Shown here: piece after piece, positions 36,019-45,345 of the stretch
Position numbering within the stretch: position 1 is the first letter of the stretch
Layout: every line of letters begins with the position of its first letter
NCBI GenBank assembly: GCA_019459455.1
Contig: JAIBEX010000021.1
Coordinates: forward strand, 221,576 to 285,575
Length of the DNA: 64,000 nucleotides
Direction: 5' to 3'
Source: Weeksellaceae bacterium
GTDB taxonomy: Bacteria > Bacteroidota > Bacteroidia > Flavobacteriales > Weeksellaceae
Program-made: the position numbers and the translations under genes
Notes under the pieces: model-generated
What the model saw: the letters and a program-made list of their open reading frames with translations, nothing else
Told to the model about the DNA's origin: nothing
The model's database searches: none

Positions 36019-36951
36019 ATGTGGCCATCAAACCCTGAAAAATACAGTACGCTTATAAAAGCCAAGGCAAAAAAGTTTGGCTTCCAGAACTGTGGTATCT
36101 CCAAAGCTGATTTTCTTGAAGAGGATGCGAAACCCCTGGAAAATTGGCTGAAAACCGGTTTCCAGGGCGAGATGCAATACATGGAAAATCATTTCGATAA
36201 ACGGTTGGACCCCCGGTTACTGGTTCCAGGCTCAAAATCGGTGATTTCACTTTCCTATAATTATTTTCCGGATGAAAAGATTCCCGAGACGGACAATTAC
36301 AGGATATCGAAGTATGCGTATGGTCAGGATTATCACGAAATCATCAAAGAAATCATGGTGGAGATGGTCGCCGAACTGAAAGCGGAAATCGGCGATTTTC
36401 ACTGCCGGGTTTTTACAGATTCAGCTCCGGTACTCGAAAGGAGCTGGGCCCGCAAATCCGGAATTGGCTGGGTGGGAAAAAACGCCAATCTTATCACCAA
36501 ACAGAGTGGCTCTTTCTATTTCCTTGCAGAAATTATCTGTGATCTGGAACTCTCTGAAGATCACATCACCACGGACCATTGCGGAACCTGTACGAAGTGC
36601 ATTGATGCATGTCCGACCGATGCGATCGTTTCCGACAGAATCATAGACGGGAGCAAATGTATTTCTTATGCCACCATTGAACTTAAAGAGGTGATTCCAG
36701 ATAGTTTTAAAGGCCGGATGGAGGATTGGATGTTCGGGTGCGATATCTGTCAGGACGTCTGCCCCTGGAACCGCTTTTCGCTGGCCCACAACCAGAACCG
36801 CTTCAAACCCAATGAGTCTCTCATGAATTTTACCAAAAAAGACTGGAATGAGCTGGACCAGGATCTGTTTTCGCAAATCTTTCGCAAATCACCGGTCAAA
36901 AGAACCAAGTTTGCCGGTCTTAAAAGAAACATTGGATTTTTGGGTAACTGA
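36019..36951 (+). CDS. queG: tRNA epoxyqueuosine reductase
   Basis: This enzyme performs the last step of queuosine synthesis on tRNA, using cobalamin and two [4Fe-4S] clusters. A DUF1730-type N-terminal domain (starts [20 protein letters not shown]) is followed by ferredoxin-like motifs [13 protein letters not shown] (about 186-199) and [10 protein letters not shown] (about 240-251). [12 protein letters not shown] is the typical active-site stretch. The 310-residue length is normal. Confidence 0.94.
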   Translation: MWPSNPEKYSTLIKAKAKKFGFQNCGISKADFLEEDAKPLENWLKTGFQGEMQYMENHFDKRLDPRLLVPGSKSVISLSYNYFPDEKIPETDNYRISKYAYGQDYHEIIKEIMVEMVAELKAEIGDFHCRVFTDSAPVLERSWARKSGIGWVGKNANLITKQSGSFYFLAEIICDLELSEDHITTDHCGTCTKCIDACPTDAIVSDRIIDGSKCISYATIELKEVIPDSFKGRMEDWMFGCDICQDVCPWNRFSLAHNQNRFKPNESLMNFTKKDWNELDQDLFSQIFRKSPVKRTKFAGLKRNIGFLGN

Positions 36952-37276
36952 TGCTTTTCGGAAATTCAGTTTCCAAAAGAACAGGGGTATGGAATTATGC
37001 AACCTTCTTGAACGGGGAGGTTTTAATTCGTAAAAGATTAAAAACAAAATCCTTAAAAAAGAAAAAAGATTTTTAGGAAGAAAGAACTTCCTTGAAAATC
37101 AATGTTTTTTCTGTGCCCTTTTTGGTGCTATTTTTACACGGATTTTGAATTTTTTCAGTGATTTAGATTTTTTCTGCATTTATCACAAGTATTTCGCTAT
37201 TAAATTTATAAATTAATTTGAAACAAACAAATACTGTATAAAAAAAATATCGGTATTTTTTTAATTACATTTGAAA
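36952..37276. other. AT-rich intergenic region
   Basis: 325 bp with no credible gene. It contains a strongly A/T-rich 3' half, a possible TACATTTG box at 37266-37273 directly before the next start codon and short AGGAAG/CTTCCT complementary runs near 37075-37095. Confidence 0.55.
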
Positions 37277-37954
37277 ATGAAGAAAATTGTCCTCACCATC
37301 CTGAAAGCAGTCTGGGTTCTCATAGGCATCGTTGCCCTTTATCTGACTTTAGGGTATTTAATTCCCTTTATCGGCATTCCCGCAGATGAAGTTACCGAAC
37401 CGAAGACGGTAACGGCCTACATCCTCACCAACGGGGTTCATACGGATATTGTCGTGCCTGTAAAAACCGCCGAGATGGACTGGAGCGATGAAATCCCTTT
37501 TGAAAATACCCGTTCAGGGAAATCGGACTTCAAATATCTGTCTATTGGCTGGGGCGACAAGGGCTTCTACCTGGACACCCCGACCTGGGCCGACCTGAAA
37601 GTGTCAACCGCGTTAAAGGCAGCGTTTTGGCTCAGCGAATCGGCCATGCACTGCACTTTTTATGATAAGATGACGGTGGGAAAGGACTGCAGGAAACTTA
37701 TGCTCACCAAAAGCCAATATTTGAAACTCATCGCTTTTGTTAAAGATAAGTTTGACCGGGACCAGAACGGAAAACCGATACTGATAAAGACCGATGCGGT
37801 GTATGGTCCGAATGATGCCTTTTACGATGCGAAAGGAAGCTACAGTTTTCTGGATACCTGTAACACGTGGACCAATAACGGACTGAAGGCGGCAGGGCAG
37901 AAGGCAGCGCTTTGGACGCCAACGGATTTTGGGATATTTCAGCATTATGACTGA
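37277..37954 (+). CDS. TIGR02117/DUF2459 family membrane-anchored protein
   Basis: A 225-residue protein with one N-terminal transmembrane helix (about 8-30). The extracytoplasmic domain has NGVHTDIVVP, GWGDKGFYLDTPTW and a C-terminal DTCNTWTNNGLKAAG. These conserved His, Cys and Asn residues suggest a hydrolase or NlpC/P60-like fold, but the family's role is not known to me. The start ATG 37277 is chosen over the TTG at 37271. It is followed by a strong terminator. Confidence 0.82.
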   Translation: MKKIVLTILKAVWVLIGIVALYLTLGYLIPFIGIPADEVTEPKTVTAYILTNGVHTDIVVPVKTAEMDWSDEIPFENTRSGKSDFKYLSIGWGDKGFYLDTPTWADLKVSTALKAAFWLSESAMHCTFYDKMTVGKDCRKLMLTKSQYLKLIAFVKDKFDRDQNGKPILIKTDAVYGPNDAFYDAKGSYSFLDTCNTWTNNGLKAAGQKAALWTPTDFGIFQHYD

Positions 37955-37974
37955 TTCCGTGCATAATCAAAGGT

Positions 37975-38015
37975 AAAAAAAGAATCCGGTTCCATCAGGA
38001 ACCGGATTCTTCTTA
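37975..38015. terminator. Strong bidirectional terminator
   Basis: AGAATCCGGTTCC (37981-37993) pairs perfectly with GGAACCGGATTCT (37998-38010) around an ATCA loop, with A- and T-rich flanks. It separates two convergent genes. Confidence 0.92.
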
Positions 38016-38044
38016 ATATATCGGGGGACACTTGTGTGTGTCTG

Positions 38045-38545
38045 TCAGATATGCTTTAACTGAAAGGTGAGTTCCAGATGATCCTTTACAACGATTGTTC
38101 CGCCCATTTTTTTAGGGGGTACAATCCCGAAATCACTGAACCTTACGGTTTCATTTCCTGTTAAAATGCCTTTGCTCTCAAAAAAGTTAACCGTATAGAA
38201 GCGTTTTCTGTTCAGGATTTTCACTTCAACAATCGCACTGAAATAACTGTTTGCATTTTTCTTGAAGTTAATGAACCGCACGCTGAAGTTAGGATGATCG
38301 GTCGCATTCAGGATTTTCCTGAAATCGGTGGTCATCATCCGGTTCCGGCAGTCAAAATCGTTGACCTTAAGCTGCAGGACCGGAAGTCTTGACTCAGAAT
38401 AAAAACTGCCTGTAGGCTTACTTATGTTGGAGTTTGTGCATTTAAAGGTGTTCACGTTGGTTTTTCCTATAATCTCCACAGTGTTGTCCTGTGAAAAGGC
38501 AAAACCAAATGAAAGGAGCAGAAAAAGGAATACCGTGTTTTTCAT
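38045..38545 (-). CDS. YceI-like lipocalin-fold protein, divergent
   Basis: A 166-residue exported protein with an N-terminal signal (ends about FAFS/Q, 18). The body has the YceI-type start (VEIIGKTNVNTFKCTNSNIS) and alternating beta strands. Two or three Cys may form a disulfide. It is the last gene of a YceI-porin-YceI operon. YceI proteins bind isoprenoid lipids; this member is divergent, so the ligand is unknown. Confidence 0.75.
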   Translation of the reverse strand: MKNTVFLFLLLSFGFAFSQDNTVEIIGKTNVNTFKCTNSNISKPTGSFYSESRLPVLQLKVNDFDCRNRMMTTDFRKILNATDHPNFSVRFINFKKNANSYFSAIVEVKILNRKRFYTVNFFESKGILTGNETVRFSDFGIVPPKKMGGTIVVKDHLELTFQLKHI

Positions 38546-38609
38546 AACTTAAAGTTAAAGAAAAAGGGACAAATTAATGTCCCCTTCATTGAAAAATTGA
38601 ATTTAATAA

Positions 38610-39944
38610 TTAGAAACCTATGGTTGCTTCAATCATCAACCCTTTGAATTCGCCTCCTCTAAGTGCACTTGTAGCACCCCAAACAGGACTGTCGTTATAG
38701 TTTTGTTGAACGTACTCAACTTTTGCAAGGATGTTTTTGGTCATGAAATAACCACCTCCAATGTTGAATCTGTCAATTTTTCTTTCGTCTGCTACCTCAT
38801 CGTCCTGACCGCTGATGGTGTTGTAACGTCCACCTACGTAGAACTGCTCTTTTCCACCGAATCTGTAAAGTAATTCTGCTGCAAGTTGGGTGTAATTGCC
38901 ATCAGTTGGTCTCATGTTCATTCCACTTGCTTTGTTACCGGTTACATACTCGTAAGCTCCGAAGAATTCCACACCCTGATATTTGATGAATGGGTTCACC
39001 TGGAACGCTTTCATTTTTTTGAATCCTGGGTTAAATCTACCTGTTGCGTAGTTATTTGTTCCCATCAAATCATTTTGAGTAAGCAGGGTATAATAATATC
39101 TTGAACCGGCTCTGTCTGAACTGTAAAGATATCCACCAGTGCTCAATCCGTTGGTCTGGATGAAAGATCCTGTTAATCTTACCCTTAAATCAGTACTGAT
39201 CTGTTTGTCCCAACCTAATTTCGCATAAACGGAAGGAGAGTTGTAGCTGGTTCCTTTAACCGCTGTCTGGTTCAGTTTACCGTTGGAAACCCCAAGCATA
39301 CCGATGAAGTTGTTGTAGAATAAGTAACCTTCACCAAATGCTTCTGTAGAGAAGTTATCCATAATGAAGTTTCCTACGAACGGGTTATTGATGGCTTCAG
39401 CATTATCTGTTCTTCTAAAGTGGTAATCACCGTAGTTAATCTCGTCCATACCTACTTTCACTCTTGCATGTTTCATGATGTTGGCAGCAAAACCTTCAGA
39501 GATGAAATCAAGGTCATCTACCTGAATATATCCACCTTTTACCCACGCTTCGTTGTGGTGACGTGCAGAAAGATAAGTTCTAAGGTGCATTTTCACCCCC
39601 TTTGCCAAATAAGCGTTCACATCCAGGTTAGCTGTAGGAAGGTTGAAATCGCTTCCCATTACCTGTAAAGTGTTAGGAACTGCAGTCGTACCAACATTTC
39701 CTAAAGAAGGAGCTTTTGTTGAGTGGTCCAGAGACTGGAACTGAAGAGCGAAATCGCCACCAACGGATACTTTTACTCCGTCGTATGCAGGAGACTGTCC
39801 TTTTGGATCTTCAAAAACATTACGCTGTGCTTTTTCCGGAGCAAGATAATCGCGCATTGAAGTTGTAGTATCTTCCTGAGCAAAGGCTGCTCCGCTTGAC
39901 ATAAGTAAGGCTAATACTGATGTTCTTAATAATGAAGTTTTCAT
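38610..39944 (-). CDS. Outer-membrane porin
   Basis: A 444-residue beta-barrel protein with a Sec signal (about 1-22, AFA/Q) and a C-terminal Phe (IEATIGF), as expected for BAM recognition. Alternating hydrophobic strands run through the whole mature part; GGDFALQFQSLDHS begins the barrel. It resembles the phosphate-selective porin O/P class of Bacteroidetes. Substrate is not inferable. Flanked by two YceI genes, suggesting joint control of envelope transport or lipid binding. Confidence 0.87.
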   Translation of the reverse strand: MKTSLLRTSVLALLMSSGAAFAQEDTTTSMRDYLAPEKAQRNVFEDPKGQSPAYDGVKVSVGGDFALQFQSLDHSTKAPSLGNVGTTAVPNTLQVMGSDFNLPTANLDVNAYLAKGVKMHLRTYLSARHHNEAWVKGGYIQVDDLDFISEGFAANIMKHARVKVGMDEINYGDYHFRRTDNAEAINNPFVGNFIMDNFSTEAFGEGYLFYNNFIGMLGVSNGKLNQTAVKGTSYNSPSVYAKLGWDKQISTDLRVRLTGSFIQTNGLSTGGYLYSSDRAGSRYYYTLLTQNDLMGTNNYATGRFNPGFKKMKAFQVNPFIKYQGVEFFGAYEYVTGNKASGMNMRPTDGNYTQLAAELLYRFGGKEQFYVGGRYNTISGQDDEVADERKIDRFNIGGGYFMTKNILAKVEYVQQNYNDSPVWGATSALRGGEFKGLMIEATIGF

Positions 39945-39974
39945 TTGTAAATATTTAATTTGTTATTATTAAAA

Positions 39975-40505
39975 TTAGTTGGCCACAATGTTTACATTAA
40001 CCGTGATCCCGTCTCCTGTTTTTACGCCCATGAATCCTGGTCTTTCCATTCCGTATTCAGAAAGGGTCAGTTTTTCGGAAGCAGTAATATGGTAAGATGC
40101 ACCGTTTTTCACTACATTAACAGGGATTGAAGCTGTTTTGGTCATACCTGCGATGGTCAGTTTTCCGGTCATCGTCCCTTTACCTACGTTTAAAGATGTT
40201 GCTGTAAAGCTGATGTTCGGGCTCTTGTCTGATTTTAAGGCGTCATATGCTTTGTTGTCCATCATTTTGCCTTTAGTGCTTTTCAGGTTTTTAGCGGGCA
40301 TTACGAATTTCACATTATTAATGCTGTTTCCGCTTACGGTACCGCTGAAGGTAGCTGCGTTTGAAGTCATTGTCCAGTCGTGCATCGGTGAAGTTCCGTC
40401 TACACTAACCTTTACGGATTTGCCTGTAATCGACTGCGCAGATACCAAACCTGAAACAAGTCCGAAGGCTAAAACCAGAATTTTGAATGTTGCTAATTTT
40501 TTCAT
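39975..40505 (-). CDS. YceI family periplasmic protein
   Basis: A 176-residue exported lipocalin-like protein with signal (ends about VSA/Q, 23) and the family pattern GKSVKVSVDGTSPMHDWTMTSNA, FVMPAKNLKSTKGKMMD, MTGKLTIAGMTKTASIPV and KLTLSEYGMERPGFM. It is the promoter-proximal gene of the YceI-porin-YceI operon. Likely binds a polyisoprenoid or amide ligand. Confidence 0.9.
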   Translation of the reverse strand: MKKLATFKILVLAFGLVSGLVSAQSITGKSVKVSVDGTSPMHDWTMTSNAATFSGTVSGNSINNVKFVMPAKNLKSTKGKMMDNKAYDALKSDKSPNISFTATSLNVGKGTMTGKLTIAGMTKTASIPVNVVKNGASYHITASEKLTLSEYGMERPGFMGVKTGDGITVNVNIVAN

Positions 40506-40553
40506 GATTTCTAAAAATTAAATTGTTGATTATTTTGACTCAATTTTCTTTTA

Positions 40554-40581
40554 CAAATGTAGAACAGTTTTTGGGAATCAA
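40554..40581 (-). promoter_or_regulatory. Promoter of the YceI-porin operon
   Basis: Minus-strand TTG and TACATTTG separated by 17 bp, about 50 bp upstream of the first yceI start. Confidence 0.7.
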
Positions 40582-40877
40582 CAATTTTATACTGGATTAA
40601 TTACATGATTTTTATCAAATTTTGTTAATAAATTAAATATAAATTAATATAATGCTTTATATTATGTTAATTCAATTAAATTATACAATTGTTTAGTGTG
40701 TATTCGCAAGTCTTATTGCGATTTATTGATAAATTTTCAAAAATGAGGAATGTCAGCATGACGGAAATCACCCTCATTGATGAATATTTATTAAAAAGAA
40801 TGGTTATTTTCTACAAAAATGAAAAGAGGGGAAATACCGATCGGTAATGTCCTTTATTTGGCAGGAACTTAGAGCAA

Positions 40878-40907
40878 TAAAAAAAGCAACTTGTATAAGT
40901 TGCTTTT
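40878..40907 (-). terminator. Terminator downstream of tRNA-Leu
   Basis: AAAAGCAACTT (40882-40892) pairs with AAGTTGCTTTT (40897-40907), loop GTAT. On the minus strand the stem is followed by a T-run, just 3' of the tRNA. Confidence 0.85.
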
Positions 40908-40910
40908 GTG

Positions 40911-40992
40911 TACCCAGCGCCGGAATCGAACCGGCACACCTTGCAGTACTAGAGTTTGAGTCTAGCGCGTCTACCAATTCCGCCAGCTGGGC
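40911..40992 (-). tRNA. tRNA-Leu (anticodon CAA)
   Basis: Read on the minus strand, the 82-nt sequence starts GCCCAGC and ends GCTGGGT plus discriminator A. The acceptor stem pairs with one G-U. The anticodon stem-loop CTAGA CTCAAAC TCTAG places CAA at 34-36. A long variable arm region and TPsiC loop GGTTCGATTCC confirm a class-II leucine tRNA. No CCA is encoded. Confidence 0.95.
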
Positions 40993-41057
40993 ATAAATCG
41001 GTGTGCAAATATAAAACAAAAATTAAATTCAGAAAGAAAAAAGTCCAATTTAATTGG

Positions 41058-41822
41058 TCAGAAATCAATGACCTGGCCGTCGTAGGCCAAATGAATGTTA
41101 TTAGGTAGTTCCTTATTCTCCGCGCCGTGCAGGCCGAACATATGGCTGATATGTGTAAGGTATAGATGTTTAGGCTTCAGTTCCCTGTTGAGTTCCAGGA
41201 TGTCCTCCAGTATAAAATGCGCGGGGTGCGGCTGTGTCTTCCGAATGCAGTTTAAGATGAGGTAATCCAGCTCCTTCAGCTTTTCCTTTTCGCTCGCAGG
41301 GATATGGCTCGCATCGGTGATGTAGGCAAGCTTTCTGAATTTGAAGCCATAAACCGGGATTTTATGGTGCATTACTTCCACCGGAATGATCTCTGTACCG
41401 AACAGCGTGAAGTTACCCCTTATCTCATGCAGTTCAAAGGAGGGTGCACCGGGATATTTATCATCGGCAAAGGCGTATGGAAAGCGCAACTTAATTTCGG
41501 CACCCACCCGTTCATTGCAGTAAATCGGCATGTCTGCTTTGCTCCGGAAAATCAAAGGGCGCATATCGTCCAGACCAATCACATGGTCATTGTGTTCATG
41601 GGTAAGGAGAAGGACGTCAACATGATTCTCTGCATTCATCAGCATCTGTTGTCTGAAATCGGGCCCGCAGTCAATCAGTATTTTGTGCGCACTGTCGGTC
41701 GTAATCATCACTGAGGAACGGAATCGTTTGTCTTTTGGATCGTCAGAAGTGCATACTTGGCACTTACAGCCAATTACCGGTATCCCCTGGGAAGTTCCTG
41801 TTCCTAAAAATTTGAGCGTCAT
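41058..41822 (-). CDS. MBL-fold metal-dependent hydrolase, PhnP-like
   Basis: A 254-residue metallo-beta-lactamase-fold enzyme. Zinc ligands lie in THEHNDHVIGLDD (about 74-86) and further His/Asp residues downstream. The CKCQVC motif near residue 20 is typical of PhnP-type phosphodiesterases. The ATG at 41822 (MTLKFLGTGTSQG) fits the family; an upstream in-frame ATG (41864) would add 14 unlikely residues. A cyclic phosphodiester substrate is the best guess. Confidence 0.85.
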   Translation of the reverse strand: MTLKFLGTGTSQGIPVIGCKCQVCTSDDPKDKRFRSSVMITTDSAHKILIDCGPDFRQQMLMNAENHVDVLLLTHEHNDHVIGLDDMRPLIFRSKADMPIYCNERVGAEIKLRFPYAFADDKYPGAPSFELHEIRGNFTLFGTEIIPVEVMHHKIPVYGFKFRKLAYITDASHIPASEKEKLKELDYLILNCIRKTQPHPAHFILEDILELNRELKPKHLYLTHISHMFGLHGAENKELPNNIHLAYDGQVIDF

Positions 41823-41926
41823 TTGGTATAGGGTGAATTTATGAACTGAATCAAAAATACACAAAAATCGAGGACATTAAATAAGGAGTGTTATTTAATT
41901 TTTTAGATGGCCGGCCACTACACTAA

Positions 41927-42430
41927 TCAAGGTCTTTTTTTCATTATTTTCAAAAGTTCATCGATGGCCTTCACCGCGTAAATCAACTGATTTTGGGGCA
42001 GACTTTTTTTTACATCGCCTTTTATCCTTTTTGAAAGAATCATCTGACCCTTTTTGGATACGGCGATATAGGCGTAACAATTCAGGATGTTCTCATCAGG
42101 AACTGGCATTGCATACCCGGTAATTGAAAGACCGACTTCAGCACTAAATTTCCCTGCAACTGCTATCGCCATCTTTTCAGCGATTTCCTTCGAAACTGAA
42201 TTGCAGGCATCAGCAGCTATAGGGTTAACGTGTAAATGCGTGGTTTTCTGTCCGGCGTTGTAGGCGGTAATTCCACCCTGATAGAAAGCCATTGCCTCTT
42301 CAGCCTGTGAAAGGACGTTCTGTATAAGACCGGACGTACAGCTTTCGGCCACGGCTAGGGTAAGTTTCTCATTAATCAGCAAAACAGCCAATTGGGCAAG
42401 GTTTTTGTTTGCAGAAAGATCAGTTTCCAT
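41927..42430 (-). CDS. CinA C-terminal domain protein (PncC-like amidohydrolase)
   Basis: A 167-residue stand-alone CinA domain, probably nicotinamide-nucleotide amidohydrolase. AESCTSGLIQNVLS (active-site Ser/Thr region, where E. coli PncC has AESCTGG), YQGGITAYN and LSITGYAMPV are the family landmarks. Here Gly in the first motif is replaced by Ser. The ATG at 42430 is chosen; a 12-codon longer form (42466) would overlap the divergent neighbour. Confidence 0.85.
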   Translation of the reverse strand: METDLSANKNLAQLAVLLINEKLTLAVAESCTSGLIQNVLSQAEEAMAFYQGGITAYNAGQKTTHLHVNPIAADACNSVSKEIAEKMAIAVAGKFSAEVGLSITGYAMPVPDENILNCYAYIAVSKKGQMILSKRIKGDVKKSLPQNQLIYAVKAIDELLKIMKKRP

Positions 42431-42515
42431 AGATTTTAATCTGTTTTTCAATGTGGGTTTGAACACAATCTCGATTGATGACAGTTACCTGTATAATCAA
42501 CAAAAACAATTCCAA

Positions 42516-44021
42516 GTGAAAAGGGACGGCATCAACAACAGTATTTGGGTCAACAGCGTTTATCTTCATCAGAATCCGGACGGGGATCACGGAATTTATG
42601 ATGCTATCATAGTCGGTGGGGGCATTACCGGCTTGACTTTAGCTCTTGAACTGCAGATCAGGGGTCAGCAATGTCTGGTACTGGAGCAGCGGAACATCGG
42701 TTTTGGAACCACGGGCGGAACCACCGCACATATTAATAATTTTTTTGATGAATCCTACGACAGGATCATCAGCAAGTTCGGTGAAGATAAAGCCCAGACC
42801 ATTGCTGATTATGCCATGCGCGTTGCTTCTATTATCAAAAAGAACACGGCGGATTACAACATCGACTGCGATTTTGAAGAATGCAGTTTTTATCTCCTTA
42901 GCGTAGAGAAGAAACAGGATAAAATTCTTGAAAATATTCTTAAAGCACACAGGGACCTGGATGTTCCCTCCCGAAGCGTTTTGAAAATCCCTTTTGAGAC
43001 TGAATTCCGTACTGCAATCGAAATCGACGGGCAGGCCCAGTTTCATCCGCTAAAGTATATTGCAGGTCTGGCTAAAGCATTCGCGGAAAAAGGTGGAAGT
43101 CTTCTTACCAACACTCAGGTGTCAAAACACGAGACAAAAGATAATATCATTGAGGTTTCTACAGGACAGGGTAGAAGTTTTTCGGGAAGGAACCTGATCT
43201 GGGCCACCCATATCCCGCCGGGAGTCAACCGTTTCAGCATGCTTAACGCACCGTACAGAAGCTATGCCCTGGCGGCCAAACTGAATAACGAACCTGAAAA
43301 CTTTGCGCAGGCAGCCGACCTTTACGACCCGTATCATTATTTTCGTTACCATAAGATGGGCGGAGAATCCTACCTTATTGTGGGCGGTTTTGACCATAAG
43401 ACGGGCCATGAAAAGGACACCGGCAAGCCATTTGAAGATTTGGTGCAATATGCAAAGGAGAATTTCAACATTGGTGAAGTTACCTCCAAATGGTCTTCCC
43501 AATACTATGTTCCTACGGACGGACTACCATACATCGGTCGGATGCCGGGCGAAGAACAGGTGTATTTGGCCACAGGGTATAATGGAAATGGGATGACCTG
43601 GGGTACGCTTGCTGCTCAAATCATATCAGATCTTATTCTAAAAAAGGACAATGAACTCGCCGATATCCTTTCGCCCTCCCGTGTGGAAATTGCTGCCAGT
43701 GCGCAGGAATTTGTAAAGGAAAATTTAGATGCAGCATTTCATCTCATCAAAGACCAATTCTCATCGGATAAAAAAGGTGAACTGGATGGCCTCGAAACCG
43801 GTGAAGGAAAGGTTCTGGAGTACAACGGTCAAAAGGTCGCTGCTTATCGTGATGATATGGGAAACCTGAAATTACTTACTGCAGATTGCCCGCATATGGG
43901 CTGCACGGTGCAGTTCAATTCAGCGGAACGAACCTGGGACTGCCCCTGTCACGGATCCCGGTTTGATACAGAAGGAAACGTAATCAACGTCCCGGCACAA
44001 GAAGGTTTAAAATCAATTTAA
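42516..44021 (+). CDS. FAD-dependent oxidoreductase with C-terminal Rieske domain
   Basis: An FAD/NAD-binding DAO-type domain (IIVGGGITGLTLALELQ, about 28-44) of about 380 residues is fused to a C-terminal Rieske [2Fe-2S] domain with CPHMGC...CPCHGSRF (about 460-485), i.e. CxH-CxxH ligands. Similar fusions are seen in many Bacteroidetes; their substrate is unknown to me. The GTG at 42516 (KRDGINNSIW) is preferred as start because homologues begin there; an ATG at 42405 would overlap the divergent gene. It starts a cluster with a small protein, an SDR and a zinc ADH. Confidence 0.85.
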   Translation: MKRDGINNSIWVNSVYLHQNPDGDHGIYDAIIVGGGITGLTLALELQIRGQQCLVLEQRNIGFGTTGGTTAHINNFFDESYDRIISKFGEDKAQTIADYAMRVASIIKKNTADYNIDCDFEECSFYLLSVEKKQDKILENILKAHRDLDVPSRSVLKIPFETEFRTAIEIDGQAQFHPLKYIAGLAKAFAEKGGSLLTNTQVSKHETKDNIIEVSTGQGRSFSGRNLIWATHIPPGVNRFSMLNAPYRSYALAAKLNNEPENFAQAADLYDPYHYFRYHKMGGESYLIVGGFDHKTGHEKDTGKPFEDLVQYAKENFNIGEVTSKWSSQYYVPTDGLPYIGRMPGEEQVYLATGYNGNGMTWGTLAAQIISDLILKKDNELADILSPSRVEIAASAQEFVKENLDAAFHLIKDQFSSDKKGELDGLETGEGKVLEYNGQKVAAYRDDMGNLKLLTADCPHMGCTVQFNSAERTWDCPCHGSRFDTEGNVINVPAQEGLKSI

Positions 44022-44035
44022 ACAATTAAAGACTT

Positions 44036-44266
44036 ATGGAAAATTCAGAAATAAAAACTCCCCGCGGTATGGCCATCACAATCCCCGGCGAAACTACCAC
44101 CATTGCGCATAACCTGGGGACGACAGACATTATAGTGGCACTTTATAACGTCGCCACTGGCAACGAACTGAACAGTGGTATCACGGTTGTGGACGCCAAT
44201 ACAGTCACCATCTCCACCGCAAGCGGAGCACCAGCACAGATCCGTGTAGTCATTATGGGTTTCTAG
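44036..44266 (+). CDS. Small beta-rich protein, unknown function
   Basis: A 76-residue protein with no Cys and a beta-strand-rich pattern. The repeat-like segments TTTIAHNLGTTDIIVALYN and DANTVTISTASGAPAQIRVVIMGF resemble a C-terminal beta-domain unit also found in phage tail-fibre and other surface proteins. It sits 14 bp after the Rieske/FAD gene and 66 bp before the SDR. Its role in the redox cluster is unknown. Confidence 0.7.
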   Translation: MENSEIKTPRGMAITIPGETTTIAHNLGTTDIIVALYNVATGNELNSGITVVDANTVTISTASGAPAQIRVVIMGF

Positions 44267-44332
44267 TATACTCAGATTCTCACGCGCATTTATAGAGATT
44301 GTGCGCATTAACCACATTAAAATACTAGTATT

Positions 44333-45334
44333 ATGGAACAGAGAGATAAACATACATTAAGCGGTAAAACCGTAGTGATCACAGGGGCCTCCAGCGGAGT
44401 TGGGCGCGCTGCTGCTGAAGCTTTTGCCTTGGAAGGATGCACCGTCATCCTGGCTGCAAGGGGGAAAGAAGCACTTGATGAAACGCTTACCCTTTGCCGG
44501 GATTTGGGTGCCGTTGCACTCGCAGTACCAACTGATGTTTCGGTAGCGTCCGAAGTCCAGCATCTTGCCGATCAGGCCTTGCAGTTCAACGGACGCATTG
44601 ATATCTGGGTCAACAATGCAGGAGTAATGGCGACCGGAAAACTGGAAGATATGCCGGTGGAAGCTATAGACCAGATTATAAAAACCAACCTGCTCGGCTA
44701 CCTTCATGGTGCGCACAGCATACTGCCCATCTTCAAGCGCCAGCAGGAAGGAATTCTTATCAATAATATTTCCATAGGAGGTTGGATGCCCGCTCCCTAT
44801 GGAACCGCATATTCTGCCTCAAAATTTGGCGTACGCGGGATGGTGGAAAGCCTTCAGGGCGAGGTGTCAGATTTCGCAAATATTCACGTCTGTGCATTGT
44901 ATCCTGCGATTCAAAGGTCCACCGGGAACATGCATTCAGCAAAATATTCGGGGTTCGGCAGCAAAATCCCGCCGCTTTCGTTTGACCCCCGGGAACTTGC
45001 CGCTACGATGGTGGAAACAGCCAGAAAACCAAGAAAAGAGGTGTATCCCGACTGGTCCTCTGTTGTATTTAAAAGCATGTACAGTCTCTTTCCAAAGGCA
45101 ATTATCAATACCGCATCGGCCGGAATGCGTTTGATGATGAAGAACGGCACTGAACCTGAAACCAACGGCAATATTATGGTTCCTTCGTCGGGACCGCACC
45201 GAATCTATGGTGAAACGATGCTGCCGCCACCTTCCAAAACTGCAAAACTGCTCATGTTTTCGGGATTACTTGCAGGCGCGTCCATAGTTATTTGGAACAG
45301 TTCGCAAACAAAACACAAAAAAAATATTAATTAA
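44333..45334 (+). CDS. SDR-family oxidoreductase with C-terminal membrane tail
   Basis: A 333-residue classical SDR: TGASSGVGRAAAEAF (about 16-30), NNAGVM (about 91-96), the catalytic Ser in ISIGGWM and YSASKFG (about 156-162). After the SDR core comes an extra ~90-residue tail with a hydrophobic helix (LLMFSGLLAGASIVIWN, about 305-321), which suggests membrane attachment. The substrate is unknown. Confidence 0.87.
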   Translation: MEQRDKHTLSGKTVVITGASSGVGRAAAEAFALEGCTVILAARGKEALDETLTLCRDLGAVALAVPTDVSVASEVQHLADQALQFNGRIDIWVNNAGVMATGKLEDMPVEAIDQIIKTNLLGYLHGAHSILPIFKRQQEGILINNISIGGWMPAPYGTAYSASKFGVRGMVESLQGEVSDFANIHVCALYPAIQRSTGNMHSAKYSGFGSKIPPLSFDPRELAATMVETARKPRKEVYPDWSSVVFKSMYSLFPKAIINTASAGMRLMMKNGTEPETNGNIMVPSSGPHRIYGETMLPPPSKTAKLLMFSGLLAGASIVIWNSSQTKHKKNIN

Positions 45335-45345
45335 AAATTAACTTT

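Larger units (their letters stand above)
40506..40910. other. AT-rich promoter and spacer region
   Basis: 405 bp without a gene. The 5' part holds the yceI promoter: minus-strand TTG (40579-40581), 17-bp spacer and TACATTTG (40554-40561). 40600-40740 is extremely A/T-rich. The end contains the tRNA terminator (40878-40907). Confidence 0.65.
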
